A DNA stretch of 64,000 nt from Dipodascopsis uninucleata var. uninucleata. Taxonomy: Eukaryota > Ascomycota > Lipomycetes > Lipomycetales > Lipomycetaceae. The stretch's first letter is position 1; each line of letters begins with the position of its first letter. Below, piece after piece: positions 1-10,438 of the stretch. Location of the stretch: positions 682,001 to 746,000 of the forward strand of contig JAJLTO010000004.1 of assembly GCA_030568195.1 (NCBI GenBank), given 5' to 3'. Both the position numbers and the translations under genes were made by a program. The notes beneath the pieces are model-generated. The model searched no databases, was not told the origin of the DNA, and was given only the letters and a program-made list of their open reading frames with translations.

Positions 1-505
1 ATTACTGTACAATTAAATAACGACTGGAATTATAAGAACCAGCTTGAAGATAGAGACGGGAGAATCAGACAAATATATACTAGTGTACGATAGTTACATA
101 CAAATACATAAATGTAGCGGAGAGAGGCGATAGGCGCAAGCTGGGCTGGTATTTTATATGTCTAGCCGCACAGATCCCAGCACATGTCCGGTTCAGTACG
201 GTGAGTTTACGTGAATATATACCATGCGTGCTTTCGGCGGATGATCAGCGAATACCAAAGCCGGATTCTGAAGTTTTTTTTTCTGCTAAAAGTCGCTGGT
301 GCGTCTAGGGCAAGGAACGAGAAGGAGAGCAGTCGAAGCAGGGTACTCTCTGCAACACAGGACTTGGCTGGGCCCCTCATGTGCCTGGAACCAGACTAAA
401 ATCATCGTCCTACTGCTCGGGCTGCTCCTGTATAGACGACACATGCATTGAGATTTCTGCTTTCACTCTGACTCGTTCCTTCCCGCTTTTCTCTCCGGCA
501 AACGA

Positions 506-513
506 TGACGTCA
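506..513. promoter_or_regulatory. Perfect palindromic CRE-like site
   Basis: The octamer TGACGTCA is the palindromic binding site of ATF/CREB-type bZIP proteins in fungi and other eukaryotes. It stands in the gene-free left flank, so its target gene is unknown and it may be chance. Confidence 0.25.
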
Positions 514-3031
514 ACTGCAGGTTATACCCTATGAAACACTATATACCCTAATTCACCAAGCCTCTCGCCCTTTTGGCGCGCCCGTATGTGCGGGGCTAAA
601 ACAAGCATATGGTATAGGGCTTATGCCGTCAATGCGAGCAGGCACAGAACCTTGGCGAGGGGTAAGGGGAGTAGAAGTATGGCCGGGTAAGTTACGAGAA
701 CAGGAGGAACGAGAACAGAAGGGTAAGAATGCGGTCAGGGTCAGGAAGAGGCGGTAGCAAGAGTGAGCGAACAGGGGAGTGGGTAAAGAGGCTTGTAGGA
801 GCTAGAGGAATGGCGGTGGGGCAGACTTAAGGGATAAGTGAATACGAAGCGGCGTAGATGTACAGCAGGGACGATATGGGCAGAAGATAGCATGGACTGG
901 ATGGATTGCGTTGACTGGACTGATGCAGTGACTAGTTCGCTACACATTAATGCAGGCGGGACAGGGACGAAAGCAGCAGGCCGGCATAGTGCTTAACTCA
1001 CGAAAGCAGAACGACAGGACAACTGAGAAAAAGCTAAAAATAACAAACAGCACGAAAGGCACTGATAGATGTTACTGCTGGAATGATCTACAGTAAGGCT
1101 TAGCTGCAAGTTGCAGAAGTGCCGTAAATAGAGCCATAGAGCCACGACGGTGATGTCGGTCAGGGGAAACAAGGTTGCACAGTCGTGTTACAAGTACGCA
1201 ACGGGTAACGCAGTGTATGCAGCGTAAAGCCAGATATAAGCCAAATAACGGAACGCCAAAGAGACATATTCGATCCTCTAGCAGAAAGCAGCAAGCGAGA
1301 AGCGAGGAATTGGGTTTTGTTTATGTTTACGCTGTATTTCCCTTGGTTTCTGCGGGTGCCTTTTTGAAGTACGTGGTTGTGGGTGTACGTCCGAGACTCA
1401 GTCAGGCACAGTGCTCGTGCAACACGCGGGCTGCCGGCGTCTAGGAAGGTAGAATAACGCATAATAAACGCTAAAGTAAAAAAAGGGCACTTTGCGTCTG
1501 TAGGACTTGGAGCATTGGCAGTTGCTCAGTCGCGAAAGCAATGACGGCCGAACAATAGCGCGCAGCAGATGCGGATCTGAGGCAGCTTAATCTCCGATAG
1601 CCGGCAAAATTTGCCTTTTTGCACGAACACTGGTGTCTGCGCAGATATGCCATAAAATTGAGGCTAATCTGGAGACACGCATGCACGCTCTCGTAGGGAC
1701 GTGTGGTGGTGCGAGCAGCACAGCTTTCTGAGTCAGCGCCAACGACGGAGCCGAAGATCCCGGGAGCTTGAGTTACTAAGCAGTTCTGCGTAGTATTTTG
1801 TAGCTTTTGCTAGTGACGATATGATACGGTCGCTGTAAAACTTTACTGGCTGCGGCCACTTCGCACTTTCGCACACGCACTTTCTTGGCTATCCTGTCAA
1901 TCTCCATGCACCAGATCGCCGGCTACCACTAGTGCAGCACACCTGGCTGAAGTTTATCTATATATAGTATTGCGTTGGTGAGCTAAATTACCCTGTGCGC
2001 TCTGTCGACAGGAGTAGCATAAGGCACGGGGTGCACGGCAGAGGGCGCGCGGGCGCGGAAGAGACTGGCAGATTTTGCGGGCAAGAAGATAGTGCCTGGT
2101 TATAGCGAAAATTACGAATGTGCGAGCATGCGCGCCTACATTATGGGCTACAGGCGCAGCTAAATGAGTCTGGCGTAGGTCTAATGGCGGTGGTCCGGTA
2201 AGCGTTGCTGCAGCGACCTTCGCGGACTAGATATAGGCATTTTAATTTTCTGGTGCTAGACACCACCCGGTCGTAGTGTAGAAGATAGCGAAGCTTAGTG
2301 CAACAGAAGACAGAAAAAATTAAAAACCTAGGGAATTTTTAACATAAATTTTTTAGTTCGCGGAGAATATGAGATGGCGCCAGACTAGGACCGCAAGCGC
2401 GCGATATTTACGCTCTGAGGTGGTCAGCACCAAGTTCGCTCTGTGCGTATCGAGTATGGCAACTGCGACTGCCATGTGGTGCTGCGCAGCCTATATTTAC
2501 GTAGGCGTTGGCCTCCGAAGTCATGTACTCGGAAAACTGAGAGGCATATATCCCTTTTGGTAGAATGTGAGCCTCAGCCTAAGCGTGTTTGGCTGCGACG
2601 CGCAAACAGTCACAGACCTATTAAGGACTAGCGGGCGGCACTAGAAGGTATACAAACTTGGAAAGATGCTGTTCAGCGGACGCTGGATCATGCGCAGTGC
2701 AAATGGTACTAGTGGTCCAGGCGCAAAGTTTTCAGACCTACTAGGTAAAACTTCCTATAGAATCACTGGCATTTGAGATTTGGCGTTGATATGGGCTTAT
2801 GGTTCAAATAATGTGTGCTATGGACAACTTTATGGTTTATGGCTTTCTTCCTTTTTAATTTATGTTTCCTTGAGCTTGATTTCGTTTGCCTACTGAGTGG
2901 CGATATAGCTCTAGAAAGCACGCATATACGCCTTTTGAGCTTTTTCTGGCATTTTTTCGAAGAGATCCCAGTGGCACGCTCCCAGTGGCTGTTGCCCGAT
3001 AGTTGGTCCACTTGCAAGCGCAGGTGGCTGC

Positions 3032-3065
3032 GGATTCGAACCGTTTGGGAGCGGCCGCTCGACCA
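3032..3065 (-). promoter_or_regulatory. Closely spaced box A and box B (Pol III type-2 promoter-like, or tRNA relic)
   Basis: On the minus strand TGGTCGAGCGG (3065-3055) fits the tRNA box A consensus TRGYNNARNNG, and GGTTCGAATCC (3042-3032) is a perfect box B. Only 12 bases separate them, too few for the anticodon arm of a tRNA, and no acceptor stem forms. The next minus-strand run of four T is at 2750-2747, so a Pol III transcript starting just upstream would be about 300-350 nt. Either this is a tRNA fragment with an internal deletion or the internal promoter of an unidentified Pol III RNA. I could not recognise SRP, RNase P or U6 RNA in it. Confidence 0.3.
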
Positions 3066-5091
3066 TGTCTGGATCCAGAAAAATGTGCTGAGCGCATGTC
3101 GGATAGCCGGCGACAAAAGGGTCTGGAAGGAGAGAAGAAAAGACGGAGAACGAAGAGCAGAGAGAGAATGTAGCCTTAGCACGAACTACTAGCATGTGGA
3201 AATAACTGAAATATCGTCACAGCGCTGATAAAATGCTTCGTAAGCCCAGTAGCGTTATGTCGATATCTGCCCTGTTCTGCCTTCGTCTGAAGCCCACTGC
3301 TTATCCCTGTTTCCTGGTTGTTTTGTTTACTCTATATTACAGAGCTAGACAGAGACATGCGGCCGTTCTCACATAGCCTGACGCCTTTCTTTAACTAGTA
3401 TACAAGCTCATTCTAAATACTATAGGACGCACATGCATACTACTCCCGCAGTTCTGCATCTAGGGCCTATGATGGTCTGCCCGTGGACGATGAGACTGCT
3501 CTTTTTTCTCTTTTTTCTGGGCGGTGATACTGTATTCGTTGATAGAAAGTATGACAGTATTGTTTAGCTCGATTGCTGCTATTGCTATTTTTGTTGTTGC
3601 TCAATGCCGCTTACATTTAGTTACCGTGCCTGGATGGCATCCGAAAAACAAACTGCACTTGCCCTAGAATGAGCGAAAAGACATCGTATAAACCTTTTTG
3701 TACCTGTCTTCCATTGGCGGGTAGCCCGTGCCTCTTTCCCTGGATAGCTTCAGGTTAGTTTATATGGCAGCAGTCTGACACAGCTTTACGAGTCTCTAGA
3801 CGGCGGCCAGTCCTCTTACCAAAGTGAAGAATAAAATATTTTAGAAAAGGACTCAAAGCCTACGTAATGTATTATATTATCTATAAAAGCAAAAGTAAAT
3901 CAGAAGCCCATAAGAGTGCAAGCCCTTTCAATAAATGCATGACGAATAATGGAGATATATATAGCAGCACAATTATCGACATAAATTGTTAGATATATTA
4001 CACGATACAACACTAGGCTTTTTAATTTTTTTTCTCTTTTATTTTTTGAGGAAAAAAAATATTGGAATTGGTTATTTCATTGTTCTGTCCATGCTGGACT
4101 AGTCCATTTGTACATTTCGTCAACGTAGTAGTCGTTTTAATCTTTTTCTCTTTTTTTTTTAACCTGTCTTACTATATTCCCACTCTTCCCTTCCCTTCCC
4201 TCTTCTGTTTTCCTCTCTTCGTCGGTTGCTTCACGCAGACATCTAGTGGTTATTTTTACGATAGCCTCGACATTTCAGCATCCTCTTCCCTGAAACTCTA
4301 CTAATACAGTCAGGATTCTTGTTTTATTTATAATTGATAGATATTTAGATGCTAAATTTTTCTAATCATTTCGTACCTTGTTCCTAACGTTGCTAGTTGG
4401 TTTTTTTGCCTGATTTTATTCTTACTTCATTAATTTCCGCAGTACCTCACAGGCACTCTATAACACATTATATACTTCCCACGTACGCAAACTGGCTTGG
4501 GTTTTTTTTTTCGATATCTTTTTCTTAGCATTTACGAAAACAGTATATGTCGCTCTCTAGTGTTTGCAAAGGAAACTAAAGAAATCTCATAAACAGTGAT
4601 TCTCACAGGTCTAGTTCAGCAGCAGACGGCCTAGGGGAAAAATTGAATATAGAGACAGTGATCGTACTCGCCACAGAACCTGCTGCACAGCTACAGAAAA
4701 TTTGGTCTCCGAGTCTGCAATAGGAGAACTAGTGGCAACACAAAATTAAGAGGCATATCTGCTACACGGTCTCCACGCAAGAAAGTGAAAAGAGAAAGCA
4801 ACAGGAAAGTCGCTCGTTTGTCGTCGTCGCTCGTTTCGTTAGTGTCGCTTCTTACATGTTTGCAATATAGTGCAAGCAACAAGAGCACCACTTTTTGTTC
4901 TCTCTCGTATTCTTCGCTTTTTACTACTACTCTGTTTGCTGAGTCCTCTTGCGCTTTTGTCACAAGTTTGTCTGAACCTTGAATTGCACTCAGTTTTTAC
5001 GAGATATTATTTGGTGGACTTTCCGTAGCGTGTATTTTAGTACAAGCAAGTATACAGACAGACAGACGGACACACAATCGAGCTACAAGAA

Positions 5092-5098
<7 letters not shown>

Positions 5099-5128
<30 letters not shown>
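5099..5128. repeat. (TA)n microsatellite
   Basis: An uninterrupted run of about 14-15 TA dinucleotides lies in the AT-rich part of the left flank, about 420 bases upstream of the ketopantoate-reductase-like gene. Confidence 0.9.
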
Positions 5129-5129
<1 letters not shown>

Positions 5130-5552
5130 ACAGAGCTCCTGGGTTATTTTTCCTAATAAGTCTCTTAATAAGTACAATAGTGCTGCACTTATCTTCTACA
5201 GCAGTAAAGTTGTCAGCAATTACAGAAAAAGAAAAAAGGAGCAGCAACAGATCTTTATTTATAGTATCCGAATCAGTCACTAATTTTTTTTAATTTCTGC
5301 TTCTTGCATATTTTCATTGGCACAAGAAACAAAGATCGGATCAATTCAAAGTATACGATTTTAATTTACGATAAAGGATTATTTACGGGTATAAAATACA
5401 TAATAGTGCAATTAATAATCATAATAATCATAGTTCTGTATTGATTACATAGAGTTTATGAAAGTTGAGACTCAAAAATAATTTAGAATAATCTCACGAC
5501 AGGATACCGACAGATCACCAAAACTTGCCAACTTACTACATTATATGAAAAA

Positions 5553-7898
5553 ATGGTATTTGGAAGAAGTAAAGCAAATAACAATAACAGCAATAGCAAT
5601 AGCAATAAAAATAGCAATAGCAATAGCACTGGCACGAGCAATAGCACTGGTAATATCACTGGCATTGACAATCTCAATAGCGGAGCAGCACAAAAACCAG
5701 ATGAATCACGTCAACTTAGGATACTGTCAGTTGGAAGTAACCCTGTGTCGGCATTCCTATCGTGGCGTCTTGCTGCATCTAATGTCGCAGATGTAGCTCT
5801 AGTATGGAAGTCTCAGTTCGACATCGTATATAACTTTGGCATTTCATTCAAATCATCAGCACTAGGGACCGAGCGTTATCGTCCAAAGCAAGTTGTTAAA
5901 GCAATTGATGAGATTGTGCCTCCAGAGGAGGGCTATGATTACGTTCTTCTCTGCGTTAAGGCATTACCTGATGTCTATGATTTGTCAACCGTGATAGCAC
6001 CTGTCGTCAAACCAGGACATACTTGTATAATTATCAACACTAGTGTCGGAATTGGAATTGAACAATATCTTGAAGATTCGTTCAGGAACAATGTTATTCT
6101 CTCTGTTGTCGTCGATTCATGCTTATCTCAGACCGGGCCTGCTGAGTTCGAACAGACAGGCTCACTGACCCCTCATATTTGGATTGGTGCAAATACAAAG
6201 AACAGTCAGAGGGACATTTCACTTGTTGATAACATGGCAAATTCTTTCGCACTTACGTTGCAGACAGGCTCCTTGAGATGTACGGTTTCTAAAAACATAC
6301 GCCAACAACAATGGGAAAACTCTATTGGTCCTATTGCATTACACCCTCTTTCTGTCATAATGGATGAACCATCATTGCCTACTTTACTTGAACAGCCACG
6401 TATAAAATCGATTGCGACTGGCATTGCTCGTGAGCTTGTCAATATCGCTGTAACACAAGATTGCACATTTGAACCTTCTTTTGCTACGAGCATCATTGAG
6501 TCATCGATTTCGTCGTTATCTGGACCAGCCAAGTCAAAGCCTTCAATAATGTATCAAGATTATTCTGCTCGTCGTCCAATGCAAGTTGAAGTCATGGTGT
6601 CAAATCCGCTTGCAATTGCTGATAAGTTTCATGTGGAAGCACCACGACTAGAATTTATCCACTTGATGCTCTCCAGAATTAATAATGCTATTCAAAGTGG
6701 TACTGCTATTGGTATTCCTGGTGGATCTTTGAATTCTCCAGTTTTTATACGTCAGTCATCATATAAGAATGGCTCAAATTCAGGTACTGTTTTTTCGCCG
6801 TCATCTGTTCCCATGTCTGCCGCATCATCGTCACGACGTATGCAATCACAACCGCAAATGGGGTCTCAGCAACAGTATTCGTCTAGTCGACGGCAGTCAT
6901 CGAAGCCTCGTCGAAGACCATCTTTAGAAGGTCTGGAAGAATTATCTGATCTGGTTGCCTATGCGGACGCTGTTCTCTCGCCGAATGGTGCATTGCACAG
7001 CTCGAATTCTACCACGCAAATTAGTTCAATGCCAAAAGCCTATCCAAAGCCTCCATCCGGAGCTACAAGACGCACATCGGCTACGCATGTTCCAATGGTT
7101 CCATCGCCTCAAATACCTCAGTCACGTTCACAATCTGCTATCGGCGGCACCGTTGAAGAATCTCCTCAAAGCTCTATGACAGAGTACTTTTCCGCCGTCT
7201 CTTCGGATAATCTCGACATGCTTTCAGTTACCTCGCGACGAAATAGACGTAATGGATCTGCTATTCGTAATATGAAGTCTGCAGATCCATCTCCTGGTAT
7301 TGGTCGATCTGCTAGTAGTACCCGACTGTCAGTAATGGCGTCACGCAAGAATAGCAATAATGGAAATGACTCATCGACTGATCTTTCAATCGCTGCTCTC
7401 GAATATTACGAATCTTTCATTGATTCACCTATAATTTCATATACGTCCGATCGATATCATACTGTTGACACGCGAGCATTGACAGATCATTCCCGTTCAA
7501 ACTCATTATCTTCTGGTATACCTAGGCCAATGTACCCTCCTGCACCTGCAATGCCACAGTCTCCTCAGCCAACGGGCCTTCCATTTCGTCCTTCCGGTTA
7601 TCGCTATAGTAATTCGCCAATAGGATCGCCGGGTGCATCACCAGCTCAAGCACGTCAAGCTCTTCGATCTATGATGCCGGGACCATCAGCAATGGATGCT
7701 CTAATGGGTGCAGTATCTTCGCCGGGTGGATTAGGTGCTACTAGTAATGGTTCGGCTTCTAATCTTCGTGAAGTCACTATCCTAGGAAAACATTCGACAG
7801 CTGGACAATCTAGCAGGAGTCTCACAGGATCAGCGTCGGCCAGCACCAATGAAAATGGATCGCATTCTTCATCAGCAAGCAGCTTGGAGCAAAAGTAA
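5553..7898 (+). CDS. Ketopantoate reductase (ApbA/PanE)-like protein with long disordered tail
   Basis: A single 781-residue open frame. Residues ~56-390 look like the two-domain ApbA/PanE fold: a dinucleotide-binding start (ILSVGSNPVSAFLSW), then DYVLLCVKALPD and HTCIIINTSVGIG, matching the core that reduces ketopantoate with NADPH. The usual GxGxxG is replaced by GSNPVS, so catalytic competence is uncertain. Residues ~9-35 are an Asn/Ser/Gly repeat coded by AGCAAT-type units. Residues ~400-781 are Ser/Pro/Gln-rich and probably disordered, absent from classical PanE (about 300 residues). Fungi have long paralogues of this kind, probably regulatory or divergent reductases; I infer that this is one. 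The ATG at 5553 is chosen because the ATG at 5545 is in another frame. No introns are needed. Confidence 0.75.
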   Translation: MVFGRSKANNNNSNSNSNKNSNSNSTGTSNSTGNITGIDNLNSGAAQKPDESRQLRILSVGSNPVSAFLSWRLAASNVADVALVWKSQFDIVYNFGISFKSSALGTERYRPKQVVKAIDEIVPPEEGYDYVLLCVKALPDVYDLSTVIAPVVKPGHTCIIINTSVGIGIEQYLEDSFRNNVILSVVVDSCLSQTGPAEFEQTGSLTPHIWIGANTKNSQRDISLVDNMANSFALTLQTGSLRCTVSKNIRQQQWENSIGPIALHPLSVIMDEPSLPTLLEQPRIKSIATGIARELVNIAVTQDCTFEPSFATSIIESSISSLSGPAKSKPSIMYQDYSARRPMQVEVMVSNPLAIADKFHVEAPRLEFIHLMLSRINNAIQSGTAIGIPGGSLNSPVFIRQSSYKNGSNSGTVFSPSSVPMSAASSSRRMQSQPQMGSQQQYSSSRRQSSKPRRRPSLEGLEELSDLVAYADAVLSPNGALHSSNSTTQISSMPKAYPKPPSGATRRTSATHVPMVPSPQIPQSRSQSAIGGTVEESPQSSMTEYFSAVSSDNLDMLSVTSRRNRRNGSAIRNMKSADPSPGIGRSASSTRLSVMASRKNSNNGNDSSTDLSIAALEYYESFIDSPIISYTSDRYHTVDTRALTDHSRSNSLSSGIPRPMYPPAPAMPQSPQPTGLPFRPSGYRYSNSPIGSPGASPAQARQALRSMMPGPSAMDALMGAVSSPGGLGATSNGSASNLREVTILGKHSTAGQSSRSLTGSASASTNENGSHSSSASSLEQK
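5575..5668 (+). repeat. AGCAAT-type coding microsatellite (Asn/Ser/Gly tract)
   Basis: Imperfect hexamer repeats (agcaat, aacaat, agcact) inside the 5' end of the ketopantoate-reductase-like gene translate to alternating Asn and Ser, then Thr/Gly/Ser. Such tracts change length readily between strains. Confidence 0.85.
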
Positions 7899-8881
7899 AG
7901 GTTTACTAATATTTTCTGAAATTTTAATTTTGCGCTCAGTACCTGCCTGTTATTCTGGGAATGCATGCCATTTTCTTCAATATGGATGAATTATTAATAT
8001 GTCCATAAATATTCTAATCGTGCACTAGATGTAACGCGCACATACTACAAGAAAAATTATATATACCTCTCTCTCGATTAAACTCACTCTAAGTTTACAC
8101 ATGCATATATGCATATACATCAACTACATGCATCTGATTGAAGGAAAGTATGTATGAGGTGTACTTATACGTGCTTATCATTCTAATATTACGAACTTGT
8201 CAAAATATTCGCATTTATCACTTCATCTCATTGGTTCGTATGTATTCACTATGGGATTGGTGCAGTTCAATTACCGTGTTTATCTTAATAATGTCACCGA
8301 CATCTTATCAATGATATTGTATTTCAATATTCTGATATTCCCTAGTTCGTACCGTTACGCCTTTTTTATTTCTCTGGTATCATCATAGGTCACCGGGCTC
8401 GAGTTTGTTCTATTTCTTGTAATTTCATTGTTTAAAGTCTTGTTTTCAAATTTTGTATATATTTATTATATACTTCTGGCACATATATATTATAGATAAT
8501 AGTTACATTTCCACTTTCTGATAATTTTGTGATATGTACCACTAATACGAAGTTACCTTTTGATTTCTTTCGAAGTGATCGGAAGGGACGAGTCTGATAT
8601 AAACCGTTATTTTTCGTTTATTAGCTTTATGCCTTAATATTTCAGTGTCTGCGATGAGGTTTCATATTAGATTTCTAACATAATTTTTCTGCGTATCTTA
8701 GTTTGATTAATTGTCCTTTTTATAATTGATCTAGATGCAGTGAGTCAATAATAGCAATTCTAGTCTGCAACTTGGGAGCTTCTCTTGTAGTGGATCTGAA
8801 TTATACATCTCGAATTAATTTTGTGTTATTCCTCCCAGTCGCCGCATATTTTTTTACCTTTCCTTTTTATATCAGAAAAGT
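7899..8881. other. Intergenic, 0.98 kb, AT-rich
   Basis: 3' flank of the reductase-like gene and promoter of the TYW3 gene. It is AT-rich with short TATA-like runs near 8055 and 8455-8500. I see no RNA gene or conserved reading frame. Confidence 0.6.
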
Positions 8882-9742
8882 ATGCCACCCAAGAACACTG
8901 CTAAAGGCTTCACGGCTTGGAAAGCCTCGATTATTGCGGAACTAGAATCAGCTGTTAAAGATGCTTCACCGAAAGGTGCTGTTGATAAGGAAATTCTTCA
9001 TGTGCTTGCTGAAATCAATGCAGTTGACGACTATGTGTCTACCTCGTCTTGTGCAGGAAGAATTGCAGTTTTCAATGACTTAACCATTGATGAGAATAGT
9101 ATTTCGTCTGATAAACCTTCTGTAAATGCATTTTCTGGAAAAGGAACTGGTCGTTGGATGTATGTCTCTCATGCGCCGCCGCCTGAATGGGATTTTGACA
9201 TGCTTTTAGGGCCATCTGTATCATGGCCCTCTGACATTGGAAATGATGATTTAATCAACACCAATGGCTCATTGGTGCATTTGCAATTCGAGCCTATGAT
9301 TCTACATATCGCATGCAGGACTCCAGAGGCGGCAAGAGCACTGGCAACAGCGGCAAACACGTCTGGATTTCGTGAGTCAGGGATTAATTCGTCTGGTACA
9401 AATGTTGCTGTCCGCAGTTCCGCTCTACGACTTGATGTGCCTATAGCTATCGCGTCTCCGCATTCAATTTCTATGATTGTTTCCCGCGCTTATGTTGACA
9501 TGATCTTAAAAATGGCACGCGAACGATATGATGAAAATATTCGACGAATTTCACGTTTTGTGGAGTCATTCCGTCGTATTTCTGTACCTCCTGTGTGTGC
9601 ACCACTTGAAACTAAGGATCAGCGTCGAGAGAGGAAACGCAGGGAAGGGCTAGAGCGACAAAAAGCTTTACATGATTCGCGATCCATTATAGGAAATAGC
9701 ATCGGTTTTTCTACAGGGGAGAGTATTGCCAGTGATAATTAG
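8882..9742 (+). CDS. TYW3: tRNA wybutosine-synthesising methyltransferase Tyw3
   Basis: An uninterrupted 286-residue frame that starts with a likely true ATG (MPPKNTAKGFTAWK). Family landmarks are in order: VDDYVSTSSCAGRIAVF near residue 50, GRWMYVSHAPPP near 93, LVHLQFEPMILHIACRT with the following AARAL near 138, then IASPHSISMIVSRAYVDMIL near 200. The C-terminus is basic (DQRRERKRREGLERQK). Tyw3 is the S-adenosylmethionine-dependent N-4 methyltransferase of the wybutosine pathway, which builds the hypermodified base next to the anticodon of tRNA-Phe and keeps the reading frame. Length fits fungal homologues. No intron. Confidence 0.93.
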   Translation: MPPKNTAKGFTAWKASIIAELESAVKDASPKGAVDKEILHVLAEINAVDDYVSTSSCAGRIAVFNDLTIDENSISSDKPSVNAFSGKGTGRWMYVSHAPPPEWDFDMLLGPSVSWPSDIGNDDLINTNGSLVHLQFEPMILHIACRTPEAARALATAANTSGFRESGINSSGTNVAVRSSALRLDVPIAIASPHSISMIVSRAYVDMILKMARERYDENIRRISRFVESFRRISVPPVCAPLETKDQRRERKRREGLERQKALHDSRSIIGNSIGFSTGESIASDN

Positions 9743-10438
9743 AAAGATATTTATTTATTCAGTCATGAATATTATGATGAACAGCTGTTCAAATTTTTTT
9801 GCGGGTTAAAACTTTTCCTGACCCTGCATTTCTTAGTAGGAGTGAAAATCATGGTTCCCATGGCAACCAAAGTATTTGCATTTATCCCAGTCTATTTAAT
9901 TATTGTTGACTACCGATTACTTTCTAGCGTACTAAATACCGTACGAAAATGATCTTTCGGTAATGGTCATGTGGAAAAGACATGATTCCTAGCAATTACT
10001 GCAAATATGTGGTTCATCAATGCGGAGACTACCCAAAAAAGTGTGCTAGGCGGTATATTCTATCTATAAGAAAACGGGCTGGCACGCATAACACGTTTGA
10101 ACATATCCAAAGCAACTCATGGCATGAAAGGTTTATCTTTAATAAAACCTTATATAGTATATACAGGACCGCAGCTGCAATTTGACTGTTTTGTATGGCC
10201 TGCATTTCAAGAAATATACGGCAAGTTAGAGTGAGGTGCTTGTAGAGCTAGACCGTTAAGCGCATTATCATACTAGGTGCAAGAGTGGACACTTTTATAT
10301 AGATCATAGTCAAGTCGAACTTAGGTTTGTTAGAGTTGTTCGTTAACTAGTTCTCATTTTTGACCTATATCAGTGCTGTTATAGTACACTTGAGATCCTC
10401 GACAAAACGTGGGCAAACAATCGAAGTTCTGTATCATC
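9743..10438. other. Intergenic, 0.7 kb
   Basis: 3' flank of TYW3 and promoter of the unknown Ser-rich gene. A 67-codon open frame (9982-10185) has no recognisable features. A box-C-like ATGATGA (9774-9780) and CTGA (9818-9821) occur but do not make a convincing snoRNA. Confidence 0.55.

Larger units (their letters stand above)
1..5552. other. Gene-free 5.5-kb left flank with a base-composition step
   Basis: No reading frame here is long, conserved-looking or joinable into a recognisable protein. The longest open frames (about 80-140 codons near 2.76-3.2 kb and 4.06-4.3 kb) overlap on both strands or are translated poly-T tracts. The first ~3.8 kb is clearly GC-richer than the rest of the window; bases 2041-2100 hold 38 G/C of 60. 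From ~3.85 kb it turns AT-rich, with poly-T runs near 4030, 4150 and 4503 and a (TA)n tract at ~5.1 kb. It could be a long regulatory flank of the gene at 5553 or of a gene left of the window, hold non-coding RNA genes, or be gene-poor chromosomal DNA. I see no transposon coding remnants. Confidence 0.6.

Noticed and set aside
3021-3090. Complete tRNA gene on the minus strand
   Set aside because: Box A and box B are present but only 12 bases apart; the anticodon arm and acceptor stem are absent and the T-stem pairs only in part.
2763-3195. Overlapping open frames of 80-139 codons on both strands
   Set aside because: Three minus-strand frames and one plus-strand frame overlap in the same DNA, with no recognisable motif. 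This is expected in GC-richer non-coding sequence.
4062-4304. 80-codon hydrophobic frame
   Set aside because: The sequence is translated poly-T and pyrimidine-rich DNA (Phe, Leu, Ser), with no start context or family resemblance.
9774-9821. Box C/D snoRNA suggested by ATGATGA and CTGA
   Set aside because: No terminal stem flanks the boxes and I could not identify a guide sequence; both motifs are short and common.
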